Of a stretch of 25,519 nt of DNA, positions 5,700 to 14,063 are shown piece by piece (within the stretch, counting starts at the first letter, position 1; every line of letters begins with the position of its first letter). Position numbers and translations under genes: made by a program. Where the stretch lies: the NCBI RefSeq assembly GCF_003667525.1, contig NZ_RCUW01000019.1:1-25519 (forward strand), written 5' to 3'. This DNA comes from Mycetocola_B reblochoni (GTDB lineage Bacteria; Actinomycetota; Actinomycetes; Actinomycetales; Microbacteriaceae). The notes beneath the pieces are model-generated. The model was not told the DNA's origin and searched no databases. It worked only from the letters and a program-made list of their open reading frames with translations.

Positions 5700-7847
5700 A
5701 TGTCCACACTCACTGAGCCCCGCACCACCACAGCGGGCACCCCTGGCCGAAAGAGCGGGTTCACCTGGGAGCAAGTCCGGGCGGCACTGCCCGGTGCGTT
5801 CCGGAAACTGAGTCCCAAAGAACAGTGGCGCAATCCCGTCATGTTCCTCGTCTGGGTCGGCGCCGCACTCACTACGATGCTCGCTGTCGTAGAACCGTTC
5901 ATCGGCGGCCCCGCCGATTCTGGAGGCACCGTCGTGCCGTGGTCGTTCACGTGGGCGATCGCGATCTGGCTGTGGCTGACGGTGCTGTTCGCGAACCTCG
6001 CCGAATCCGTCGCAGAAGGCCGCGGGAAAGCGCAGGCCGAGACCCTCCGCAAGACCCGAACCAGCACCATGGCGAACCGCGTCACCGCCTACGAACCGAA
6101 CACGGACGCCGCTGCGGAGCAGGCCGCGACAACGCAGGTCTCGTCCTCGGACCTCACTCTCGGTGATGTCGTGGTCGTGACCGCGGGCGAGCTAATTCCC
6201 GGCGACGGAGACATCGTGTGGGGCATCGCCTCTGTCGACGAGTCCGCCATCACGGGCGAGTCCGCCCCGGTCGTGCGCGAGAGCGGGGGCGACCGTTCCG
6301 CGGTCACGGGCGGCACCCGGGTACTGTCGGATCGGATCGTGGTGCGCATCACCTCCAAGCCGGGTGAGACGTTCGTGGACCGGATGATCTCCCTCGTTGA
6401 GGGTGCCGCACGGCAGAAGACCCCGAATGAGATCGCGCTGAACATCCTGCTCGCGTCGCTCTCGATTATCTTCGTCGTCGTCGCCCTCACCCTGAACCCG
6501 ATTGCGTCCTACGCGGCCGCACCGGTCAGCGTGACCGTGCTCGTGGCGCTGCTGGTGTGCCTCATCCCGACGACGATCGGCGCGCTGCTCAGCGCGATCG
6601 GCATCGCGGGCATGGACCGGCTCGTGCAACGCAACGTCCTGGCGATGTCCGGGCGTGCGGTCGAAGCTGCGGGGGATGTCACCACGCTCCTGCTCGACAA
6701 GACCGGCACCATCACCTACGGCAATCGGCGCGCGAGCGAGTTCGTGCGCCTCGGCGGGGTGCGCGAACAGGATCTGATCCGTGCTGCCGCGCTCTCCTCG
6801 CTCGCTGACCCCACTCCCGAAGGGGTGTCCATCGTTGAACTCGCCGAAGCACAGCATGGGGAGTTCGATCGGAACACGGTCGGTGAGATCGTGCCATTCA
6901 CCGCGCAGACCCGCATGTCGGGGCTCGACCTGCCCGACGGGACCCAGATTCGGAAGGGTGCCGGCTCAGCGGTCCTCGCCTGGATCGAGGACGGAGGGGA
7001 AAGGTCGGCCTCAACGTTGGTGGCCGAGCTCGACGAATACGTCGAACGCATCTCCCAGTCCGGCGGCACCCCGCTCGTGGTCGCCACCAAGGATCCCGCA
7101 GGCGCAGGTCGCCTCCTCGGTGTTGTGCACCTGAAGGATGTCGTCAAGGACGGGCTGCCGGCGAAGTTCGCCGAGATGCGTGCCATGGGCATCCGCACGG
7201 TCATGATCACCGGCGACAACCCCCTCACCGCGGCAGCGATCGCGAAGGAAGCCGGCGTGGACGACTTCCTCGCCGAAGCCACCCCCGAGGACAAGCTCGC
7301 CTACATCCGCAAGGAGCAGGAGGGCGGCAACCTCGTCGCGATGACCGGCGACGGCACCAACGACGCGCCCGCGCTCGCGCAGGCCGACGTCGGTGTCGCG
7401 ATGAACTCCGGCACCTCGGCAGCGAAAGAAGCCGGGAACATGGTCGACCTCGACAGTGACCCGTCCAAGCTCATCGACGTCGTGCGGATCGGCAAGCAAC
7501 TGCTGATCACCCGAGGCGCGTTGACGACGTTCTCGATCGCGAACGACATCGCGAAGTACTTCGCGATCATCCCCGCCATGTTCATGGGCGTGTTCCCTCA
7601 ACTTGCCGCACTGAACATCATGGGGTTGCACTCGCCAGCCTCGGCAGTGCTGTCGGCGATCATCTTCAACGCGATCGTGATCGTGTTCCTCATCCCGCTC
7701 GCCCTGCGCGGCGTGAAGTACCGTCCGGGCAACGCCTCCAGCATCCTCGGACGCAACCTCGCCGTCTACGGGCTCGGCGGCGTGATCACCCCCTTCATCG
7801 CGATCTGGCTGATCGACCTGATCGTCCGCCTCATCCCCGGCTTCTGA
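5700..7847 (+). CDS. kdpB: K+-transporting P-type ATPase subunit B
   Basis: A 715-residue P-type ATPase that hydrolyses ATP to drive K+ uptake through KdpA. Diagnostic motifs are TGES at residues 185-188 (actuator domain; its Ser is the inhibitory phosphorylation site known in E. coli KdpB), DKTGTIT with the phosphorylated Asp at residue 333, MITGDNPLTAAAIAKEAGVD, and MTGDGTNDAPALAQADVGVAM. The N-terminal extension before KEQWRNPVMFLVWVGA (first membrane helix) is about 40 residues. It begins 3 nt after kdpA with a GAAGGG ribosome site inside the end of kdpA. All catalytic residues I can check are present. Confidence 0.97.
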   Translation: MSTLTEPRTTTAGTPGRKSGFTWEQVRAALPGAFRKLSPKEQWRNPVMFLVWVGAALTTMLAVVEPFIGGPADSGGTVVPWSFTWAIAIWLWLTVLFANLAESVAEGRGKAQAETLRKTRTSTMANRVTAYEPNTDAAAEQAATTQVSSSDLTLGDVVVVTAGELIPGDGDIVWGIASVDESAITGESAPVVRESGGDRSAVTGGTRVLSDRIVVRITSKPGETFVDRMISLVEGAARQKTPNEIALNILLASLSIIFVVVALTLNPIASYAAAPVSVTVLVALLVCLIPTTIGALLSAIGIAGMDRLVQRNVLAMSGRAVEAAGDVTTLLLDKTGTITYGNRRASEFVRLGGVREQDLIRAAALSSLADPTPEGVSIVELAEAQHGEFDRNTVGEIVPFTAQTRMSGLDLPDGTQIRKGAGSAVLAWIEDGGERSASTLVAELDEYVERISQSGGTPLVVATKDPAGAGRLLGVVHLKDVVKDGLPAKFAEMRAMGIRTVMITGDNPLTAAAIAKEAGVDDFLAEATPEDKLAYIRKEQEGGNLVAMTGDGTNDAPALAQADVGVAMNSGTSAAKEAGNMVDLDSDPSKLIDVVRIGKQLLITRGALTTFSIANDIAKYFAIIPAMFMGVFPQLAALNIMGLHSPASAVLSAIIFNAIVIVFLIPLALRGVKYRPGNASSILGRNLAVYGLGGVITPFIAIWLIDLIVRLIPGF

Positions 7848-7870
7848 CCCTCTGAGAAGGAAACACCATC

Positions 7871-8485
7871 ATGAACACGCAAGCTCGCGGAGTCGGGCGC
7901 ACCGTCTGGGTCGCGATCCGCGCCATGGTACTGCTCACCGCAGCGCTCGGCATCGGATACACCCTCGTCATCACGGGCATCGGGCAACTCGTCCTGCCCG
8001 CGCAGGCCAATGGCTCGATCGTCACCACCCAGGATGGCGACCCGGTCGGGTCTGCCCTCATCGGTCAGTCGTTCAGCGACGAGGAGGGGAACCCGCTGCC
8101 GGAGTACTTCCAGCCGCGGCCTTCCGCCGCTGGCGACGGGAACGACGGTGGAGCGTCGTCAGGATCGAACTACGGGCCGGAGAACGAAGATCTGATCGCG
8201 GCGATCACCGACCGCAAGACCCAGGTGGCGGAGTTCAACGGCGTCACTGAAAGCGAGGTGCCCGCTGACGCGGTCACCGCATCCTCCTCGGGACTCGACC
8301 CGCACATCAGTGCCGCGTACGCGGCGATCCAGATCGATCGGGTCGCCGAAGCGCGCGGGATCCCCGCAGCGGAGGTCCGTGACCTCGTTGAGGCGCATAC
8401 CCAGGGGCCAGATCTTGGCTATTTGGGAGAATCGAGAGTGAACGTGCTTGAACTGAACATCGCGTTGAACGAGTTGGAGGGCTGA
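7871..8485 (+). CDS. kdpC: K+-transporting ATPase subunit C
   Basis: A 204-residue protein with one N-terminal membrane helix (about residues 15-37) and an external domain, matching KdpC. Family signatures include GSALIGQSFSDEEGNPLPEYFQPRPSAA, then SGSNYGPENEDL, ASSSGLDPHISAAYAAIQIDRVA and VNVLELNIALNELEG at the end. KdpC joins KdpA and KdpB and raises ATP affinity. A strong ribosome site (GAAGGA) precedes the ATG. The gene ends with GGAGG that serves kdpD two bases downstream. Confidence 0.96.
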   Translation: MNTQARGVGRTVWVAIRAMVLLTAALGIGYTLVITGIGQLVLPAQANGSIVTTQDGDPVGSALIGQSFSDEEGNPLPEYFQPRPSAAGDGNDGGASSGSNYGPENEDLIAAITDRKTQVAEFNGVTESEVPADAVTASSSGLDPHISAAYAAIQIDRVAEARGIPAAEVRDLVEAHTQGPDLGYLGESRVNVLELNIALNELEG

Positions 8486-8487
8486 TC

Positions 8488-10983
8488 ATGCCGAAACGGG
8501 GGCAGCTTCGGGTGCTGCTCGGCGCTGCCCCCGGCGTCGGGAAAACCTTCACCATGCTGGAAGAGGGCAGGCGCCTCATCGGCGAAGAAAAAGATGTCGT
8601 CATCGGGATCGTGGAGACCCACGGTCGCGCCGCGACAGCCGCGATGACCGCAGGCATCCCTGCCGTGCCGCGCACGCTCGTCGAACATCGCGGCGTCACA
8701 CTAGAAGAGATGGATCTTGCCGCGGTGCTGGGTCGTGCTCCTCAGATCGCGCTCGTCGATGAACTCGCCCACACCAACGCTCCGGGCTCGAAGAACGAGA
8801 AGCGTTGGCAGGATGTCGAGGAGTTGCTGGCAGCGGGGATCGACGTGGTGTCCACGCTGAACATCCAACACATCGAGTCCCTCAACGATGTGGTCGAACA
8901 GATCACCGGGGTTCCGCAGCGAGAAACCGTCCCAGACAGTTTCCTGCGCGGTGCGGAACAGATCGAGGTTGTCGACCTCGCCCCGCAAGCGCTTCGCGAC
9001 CGTCTCAGTGGCGGCTTCGTGTACCCTGCGGAACGCATCGACGCGGCACTGTCGAACTACTTCCGGCTCGGCAACCTCACCGCGCTGCGAGAACTCGCAC
9101 TTATCTGGCTTGCCGATGAAGTCGACCAGGCACTCAAGGGGTACCGCAAAGATCACGGGATCGACCGCACCTGGGAGGCTCGCGAACGCGTCGTCGTCGC
9201 CCTCACCGGTGGCCCGGAGGGGGAAACGCTCCTGCGTCGCGGTGCCCGTATCGCCGCACGCTCCGCAGGCGGCGAACTGATCGCGGTGCACATCACCAGC
9301 CAGGATGGACTTCGCACCGGAAACCCCGCCACCCTTGCCGAACAGCGCGCACTCGTCGAAAAACTCAACGGCACCTACCATCAGGTCATCGGGGATGACG
9401 TCCCCACCGCGCTCGTGGAGTTCGCGCGCTCCGTCAACGCCACCCAGCTCGTCCTCGGCGCGAGCCGCCGCGGGCGCGTCACCGCAGCGTTCACCGGGCC
9501 CGGCATCGGTGCCACGGTCGTCCGCGAGTCCGGCGACATCGACGTACACATGGTCAACCACGCCGCCGCAGGCAGCCGGTTCACACTTCCTCCGCTCACC
9601 GGCGCCCTCACCCGCAAACGCCGCATCCTCGGCTTCGTCGTCGCCTTTCTCGGGGGTCCGGCACTCACCACACTGCTGTCGCTATTCCGCAGCGAAGACT
9701 CGATCACCACCGATGTCCTCAGCTATCAGCTCCTCGTCGTGGTCGTCGCACTCGTCGGCGGTATCTGGCCGGCTCTGTTCGCCGCCGTGCTATCGGGCAT
9801 CACGCTCGATTTCCTATTCATCGAGCCGCTCTACACGATCCATATCCACCAACCGCATCATCTCCTCTCACTCGTCCTGTACGTCGTGATCGCGAGCCTG
9901 GTGAGCTTCATCGTGGACCGGGCCGCCCGCACCACCCGTGCCGCCCGTCGTTCCGCCGCGGAATCCGAACTCATTCAAACCATCGCGGGCAGCGTGCTAC
10001 GCGGCGACAACGCCCTCCAAGCATTGATCGATCGCACCAGAGAGGCATTCCAGCTACCCGGCGTCCGGCTCGTCAAGGCTGAGGACGTACTCGCCACATC
10101 TGGCGAGCCATTGCCTGATAACCAGCACACGAGTATCCGCATCACCGAAGACACGACCTTGGAACTGTGCGGTCCGGATCTTGCGGCCTCCGAGCAGCGG
10201 CTGCTTGCCGTTGTCACGGCACAGCTCGCCGCGGCTCTCGACCACCAGGATCTCGAACAGACCGCGAAACAGATCGAGCCCATCGCAGCTTCAGACCGGG
10301 TGCGTGGGGCGCTCCTCACAGCCCTCAGCCATGACCTGCGTCGCCCCCTCGCAGCGGCAGCGGCAGCGGTCGGCGGTCTCAAAGCTGCCGGCCCCACCCT
10401 CGCACGCTCAGACAAGCAGGAACTCCTCGACACCGCCGATGAGAGCCTTGCCGCTCTCGCCGCACTCGTCACCGACCTGCTCGATGTCAGCCGGCTGCAG
10501 GCCGGAGTGCTCACGATCGCCGATATCCCCACCGACCCCGCTGAGACGATCGCCCCCGCACTCGATGAGCTTCATCTGGGGCCGACCGATGTCACCCTCG
10601 CCCTCTCCCACGGGGACGCGCTCGCCCACGCGGACCCGGTGCTCCTGCAACGCGTCCTCGTGAACCTCCTCACCAACGCGCACCGCTACAGTCCCGCAGG
10701 TGTTCCGGTCCATGTCAGCACCAGCACCTTCGGTGACCGCCTTGAGATCCGCATCATCGACCGAGGGCCTGGAATCCCGCCCGAGAAGCTGGATGACATC
10801 TTCCTGCCGTTCCAACGCCTCGGCGACACCGACAACACGACCGGCCTCGGCCTCGGCCTCGCTCTCTCGCGCGGCTTCGTCGAAGCGATGCACGGCACCC
10901 TCACACCCGAGGACACCCCGGGTGGCGGGCTCACCATGGTCATCTCTCTTCCCACGACCCACACCAGCCAGGAGCAGCCATGA
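8488..10983 (+). CDS. kdpD: Osmosensitive K+ sensor histidine kinase KdpD
   Basis: An 831-residue sensor kinase in the usual KdpD order. The N-terminal KdpD domain has a Walker A motif GAAPGVGKT at residues 12-20 and the segment LVDELAHTNAPGS. Next comes a universal-stress-protein-like domain (about 225-365), then four membrane helices (about 375-490) and a GAF-like region (about 500-590). The HisKA domain has the phospho-accepting His615 in ALSHDLRRPL. The HATPase_c domain carries NLLTNAHRYSP, DRGPGIPPE and GLGLGLALS. It senses low K+ or ionic stress and controls KdpE phosphorylation. Its stop overlaps the KdpE start (ATGA). It starts 2 nt after kdpC, so sensor and pump share a transcript. 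Confidence 0.95.
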   Translation: MPKRGQLRVLLGAAPGVGKTFTMLEEGRRLIGEEKDVVIGIVETHGRAATAAMTAGIPAVPRTLVEHRGVTLEEMDLAAVLGRAPQIALVDELAHTNAPGSKNEKRWQDVEELLAAGIDVVSTLNIQHIESLNDVVEQITGVPQRETVPDSFLRGAEQIEVVDLAPQALRDRLSGGFVYPAERIDAALSNYFRLGNLTALRELALIWLADEVDQALKGYRKDHGIDRTWEARERVVVALTGGPEGETLLRRGARIAARSAGGELIAVHITSQDGLRTGNPATLAEQRALVEKLNGTYHQVIGDDVPTALVEFARSVNATQLVLGASRRGRVTAAFTGPGIGATVVRESGDIDVHMVNHAAAGSRFTLPPLTGALTRKRRILGFVVAFLGGPALTTLLSLFRSEDSITTDVLSYQLLVVVVALVGGIWPALFAAVLSGITLDFLFIEPLYTIHIHQPHHLLSLVLYVVIASLVSFIVDRAARTTRAARRSAAESELIQTIAGSVLRGDNALQALIDRTREAFQLPGVRLVKAEDVLATSGEPLPDNQHTSIRITEDTTLELCGPDLAASEQRLLAVVTAQLAAALDHQDLEQTAKQIEPIAASDRVRGALLTALSHDLRRPLAAAAAAVGGLKAAGPTLARSDKQELLDTADESLAALAALVTDLLDVSRLQAGVLTIADIPTDPAETIAPALDELHLGPTDVTLALSHGDALAHADPVLLQRVLVNLLTNAHRYSPAGVPVHVSTSTFGDRLEIRIIDRGPGIPPEKLDDIFLPFQRLGDTDNTTGLGLGLALSRGFVEAMHGTLTPEDTPGGGLTMVISLPTTHTSQEQP

Positions 10984-11672
10984 GAATCTTGATCGCCGAC
11001 GACGACCCCCAGATCCTCCGCGCGCTCCGCATCACCCTCACGGCCAAGGGATACCAGATCTTCACCGCCGCGGACGGAGCGGAAGCGATTACCGCCGCCA
11101 TCGACCACCACCCCGACATCTTCCTCATCGACCTCGGTATGCCGCAGCTCGACGGCATCGAGGTCATTCACGGGATCCGTGGCTGGTCGCAGGCACCCAT
11201 CCTCGTCGTCTCCGGCCGAGCCGGTGCCGCAGACAAGGTCGAAGCGCTCGACGCGGGCGCAGACGACTACATCACCAAACCTTTCTCCGTTGAAGAGCTC
11301 CTCGCCCGTATTCGCGCCCTCACCCGCCGTCTCCCGCAAGAAACGGCTGCTCCGGTCGTGCATCTCGGCCCTGTCACCATCGACCTCGCCGCGCACAGTG
11401 TCACCAGGGAAACCACGGAGGGGCACAAGCAAATTCGGCTAACCCCGACCGAGTGGCAGTTCATCGAGATCCTCATCCGCAACGCAGGAAAACTCGTCAC
11501 CCGCCAGACCATCCTCACCACCATTTGGGGCACCGAACACGCAGAAGACACCGGATATCTTCGTCTCTACGTGTCCCAACTCCGCAGGAAGCTCGAGGAC
11601 GACCCCGCGAACCCCCAGCACCTGCTCACCGAGCCCGGCATGGGATACCGACTCGACGGCATGACGCTATGA
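10980..11672 (+). CDS. kdpE: KdpE response regulator (OmpR/PhoB family)
   Basis: A 230-residue regulator. The receiver domain has the acidic pocket DDD at residues 7-9, phospho-acceptor Asp51 (FLIDLGMPQLDG) and Lys100 in YITKPF. The C-terminal winged-helix DNA-binding domain contains LTPTEWQFIEILIRNAGKLV and ends with the LRRKLEDDPANPQHLLTEPGMGYRL signature. It is phosphorylated by KdpD and activates the kdp promoter. It is translationally coupled to kdpD. An 11-codon frame starting ATG 11669 overlaps its stop and ends on the start of the next gene, which may pass ribosomes on. Confidence 0.95.
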   Translation: MRILIADDDPQILRALRITLTAKGYQIFTAADGAEAITAAIDHHPDIFLIDLGMPQLDGIEVIHGIRGWSQAPILVVSGRAGAADKVEALDAGADDYITKPFSVEELLARIRALTRRLPQETAAPVVHLGPVTIDLAAHSVTRETTEGHKQIRLTPTEWQFIEILIRNAGKLVTRQTILTTIWGTEHAEDTGYLRLYVSQLRRKLEDDPANPQHLLTEPGMGYRLDGMTL

Positions 11673-11700
11673 ACCGGCACACGTCGCCCGGGAAGACGTT

Positions 11701-12096
11701 GTGAGCGTCGTCGACACCATCGGCATCATCGGTGAGTTGCTCTCCTGGGTAGGCGCCTTCGCAGGCGTCCCGTTCTTGATCGCGGCTCTCGTGATCCACG
11801 CGGTCGAAGGGCCCCGTCTCCCCACGAACGTCACCATTATCGAAGACCTCGACCACCGCAAGGTCGCGCAGTGGGCTGTGGAAGAGCGCACTTACTCACG
11901 TCCCCTCACGGTTGAAGATGGCCCCGCCGACCCGCATTCAACTTCGGTCACCGGGTATTTCAGAGTCCGGCATCCGCATCTCCTCGACATATACAAGCGT
12001 TCTCATCGTGAGCGCGTGTGTCTCGCGCTCGCGGCAACCTTGCTGAGTGTCGCCGTTGCGGGCTTTCTCGCGTCGCTGGCTCCGATGTTCTGGTGA
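11701..12096 (+). CDS. Unknown two-TM membrane protein at the end of the kdp operon
   Basis: A 131-residue protein starting GTG, 28 nt after kdpE with GGGAAG as a possible ribosome site. It has two hydrophobic helices, at about residues 7-33 and 106-128, joined by a loop of about 70 residues that is rich in charged residues and histidine (IIEDLDHRKVAQWAVEE; YFRVRHPHLLDIYKRSHRER). I do not recognise the family. Its position as last gene of the kdp unit, on the same strand, makes a link with K+ uptake or the KdpDE system plausible but unproven. It converges on nhaA 37 bp away. Confidence 0.65.
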   Translation: MSVVDTIGIIGELLSWVGAFAGVPFLIAALVIHAVEGPRLPTNVTIIEDLDHRKVAQWAVEERTYSRPLTVEDGPADPHSTSVTGYFRVRHPHLLDIYKRSHRERVCLALAATLLSVAVAGFLASLAPMFW

Positions 12097-12133
12097 GGTA
12101 TCTCCGAAATGTGTCGCGGTGAGTTGTCTCTGA

Positions 12134-13471
12134 TCACTGCTGATACACGTCGGGGATGCCGTCGCCGTCCTGGTCTTCGGCGTCGCTGTGCGCGATACGT
12201 CGGTAGCGTCGATTGCGGCTGATCAAGAGCACGGAGGCAATGACCGCGGCAAGCACGGAGGCCATGAGGATGGCGACCTTCGCGTGGTCGTGGTGAGGAT
12301 CTGTCGCGGAGAAGCTGAGCTCCGTGACGAGCAGGGAGACGGTGAAGCCGATCCCTGCGAGCAGGCCGACGCCGGTGAGGTCGACCCATTTCAGTGCCGG
12401 ATCCAGGCTGATCCCACGGAGCCTGGTGGTCAGCCAGGTGGTGGTCACGATGCCCAGCGGCTTCCCGATGACGAGCGCTACGACGATCCCGATGGTGACC
12501 GGATCGGTGAGCGCCGAGACGAACCCGTCCGCTCCGCCGATCGCGACACCGGCGGAGAAGAACGCGAACACGGGCACTGCGAACCCTGCAGAGAGCGGCC
12601 GAAAGCGATGCTCGAACACTTCTGCCAAGCCCGGCTCAGTGTCAGCGACGTGGTCACGACGCCGGTGAAGCACGGGGATAGTGAACCCGAGCAGTACGCC
12701 GGCGATGGTGGCGTGGATGCCTGATGCGTGCACGAACGCCCAAGCTGTCACGCCGACAGGGAGCAGAATCAGCCAAGCTGCCGCAGGCTTGAGGTGGAAG
12801 AACTGTCGATACCTCTGAGCAAGGACCGCGTACACCCCGATGACGCCCAAGCCGACAAGCAGCGGTATGAGCTGGATGCTGTCGGTGTAGAACACCGCAA
12901 TGATCGTGATCGCGATGAGATCGTCCACGACGGCAAGCGTCAACAGGAAGATACGAAGCGGCCCGGGTAGGTGCGAGCCAATCAATGCCAGCACCGCGAC
13001 AGCGAACGCGATATCGGTGGCAGTGGGGATCGCCCACCCGCGAAGCAGCTCAGCATCCGGGGCAACAACAGCAACGTAGAGCAGTGCAGGAACGGCTACT
13101 CCGCCGACTGCGGCTGCGACTGGGACGATCGCGGTGGAGAAGCGGCGCAGATCTCCCGCGACGAACTCGCGTTTGAGTTCCAGTCCGACGAGGAAGAAGA
13201 AGATCGCAAGCAGTCCGTCTGCGGCCCATGCTCCGAGGCTCATACGGAGATGCCAGGGCTCATACCCGATCTCGAAGTCGCGGAGCGCGAAGTAGCTGTC
13301 TGCCCAGGGAGAGTTCGCCCAGAGAATGCCGATCGCTGCCAGCAGTACGAGCAGCATCCCGCCGACCGTTTCCTTGCGGAGCAGAACGCCGATGCGTAGG
13401 GCTTCTGAATACGTTCCCCGAGACGGGAACTGTGCACGTTTCGTTGCGCGGCGGGCAGGGCGAGGAGCCAT
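12134..13471 (-). CDS. nhaA: Na+/H+ antiporter NhaA
   Basis: A 445-residue integral membrane exchanger that expels Na+ (or Li+) for H+. NhaA signatures are FFFLVGLELKREFVAGDL (residues about 91-107), GWAIPTATDIAFAVAVLALIG (about 145-165), TLAVVDDLIAI with the ion-binding Asp pair at 183-184, and LLAGIGFTVSLLVTELSF near the end. I start it at ATG 13471 (MAPRPARR); the open frame continues upstream, but that part is low-complexity and overlaps the promoter region. The C-terminus ends in an acidic motif, DAEDQDGDGIPDVYQQ, resembling a thrombospondin type-3 calcium-binding repeat. The gene is preceded by one copy of the 26-bp repeated element. Confidence 0.93.
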   Translation of the reverse strand: MAPRPARRATKRAQFPSRGTYSEALRIGVLLRKETVGGMLLVLLAAIGILWANSPWADSYFALRDFEIGYEPWHLRMSLGAWAADGLLAIFFFLVGLELKREFVAGDLRRFSTAIVPVAAAVGGVAVPALLYVAVVAPDAELLRGWAIPTATDIAFAVAVLALIGSHLPGPLRIFLLTLAVVDDLIAITIIAVFYTDSIQLIPLLVGLGVIGVYAVLAQRYRQFFHLKPAAAWLILLPVGVTAWAFVHASGIHATIAGVLLGFTIPVLHRRRDHVADTEPGLAEVFEHRFRPLSAGFAVPVFAFFSAGVAIGGADGFVSALTDPVTIGIVVALVIGKPLGIVTTTWLTTRLRGISLDPALKWVDLTGVGLLAGIGFTVSLLVTELSFSATDPHHDHAKVAILMASVLAAVIASVLLISRNRRYRRIAHSDAEDQDGDGIPDVYQQ

Positions 13472-13501
13472 AGGCAGATCCGTTCGAGGTCGACAACAAG
13501 A

Positions 13502-13537
13502 GAATGTGTCGACCAGACTTCCCGACGCGCCACATTC
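13502..13537 (-). repeat. Inverted repeat enclosing the nhaA-upstream copy of the 26-bp element
   Basis: On the minus strand GAATGTG and CACATTC form perfect 7-bp arms, and inner TCG/CGA can extend pairing around an 11-nt loop (GGAAGTCTGGT). This could be a DNA operator or an RNA hairpin at the 5' end of the nhaA transcript. Confidence 0.5.
13507..13532 (-). repeat. 26-bp direct repeat, copy 1 (upstream of nhaA)
   Basis: Identical over 26 bp to 15441-15466 and in the same orientation. On the minus strand it begins TGGCGCGTCGGG and ends GGTCGACA. It starts 5 nt after the -10-like TACAAT and lies 35 nt before the nhaA ATG. Confidence 0.85.
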
Positions 13538-13543
13538 ATTGTA
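13538..13543 (-). promoter_or_regulatory. -10-like hexamer of nhaA
   Basis: TACAAT on the minus strand, 5 nt before the 26-bp element. The predicted transcription start falls at the beginning of the element. No convincing -35 is visible. Confidence 0.45.
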
Positions 13544-13580
13544 GCCGGAGGAGGGCTCTCGCCGCCGCGCCACCGGTGGA

Positions 13581-14063
13581 TCAGAGATACAGGCTCGTCG
13601 CCGCCCGTCGAATGTTCTCGTCCCGAATCTGTGGCCACGAAAGGCTCGCTGCACCCGACAAGCTGCCTGCTTGGGTGGAGAGTTCGCCCATTCGTTTCAG
13701 CAGCAGCAGAGGGTCGTCGACGTCAGAAACATCGAGCAGGACAACATCGAGATCACGGCCGAGCCTCAACTCAGCATCCGTGTGGATCTTGAGGGCCAAC
13801 GATTGGGCGATACTCCCGAGGTGGAGCTGGGCCGGCGAGTCCGTTCGATAAGCGAGCAACAAGTGCCGACAGGCAGGGTGGGGGCGGCATGCGTCAAGGG
13901 AGTCGAGTGCAGCCTTTTTGAGTTTCTTCCGCGCCTCGCGCCGGTTGGTGAGCGCACACAGGTCGCTTGCCCACACGATCATTCTGACTGGCCCTGGTTC
14001 CAAGGAACTGGATTCAGGGCGGAATAGAAACTGGTCCCCAAGGAACAGGATCACGTCGGTCAT
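13581..14063 (-). CDS. Unknown 160-residue protein coupled to the glycosyltransferase
   Basis: A soluble protein of 160 residues with no signal peptide or membrane segment. Hydrophobic strands separated by charged helices (MTDVILFLGDQF; VRMIVWASDLCAL; CRHLLLAYRTD; DLDVVLLDVSDVDDP) suggest an alpha/beta Rossmann-like fold. The KKLKKAALDSLDACR segment looks helical. I do not recognise the family. Its ATG overlaps the TGA of the glycosyltransferase gene (ATGA), so it is made together with that enzyme and may assist it or act on the same product. Confidence 0.6.
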   Translation of the reverse strand: MTDVILFLGDQFLFRPESSSLEPGPVRMIVWASDLCALTNRREARKKLKKAALDSLDACRPHPACRHLLLAYRTDSPAQLHLGSIAQSLALKIHTDAELRLGRDLDVVLLDVSDVDDPLLLLKRMGELSTQAGSLSGAASLSWPQIRDENIRRAATSLYL

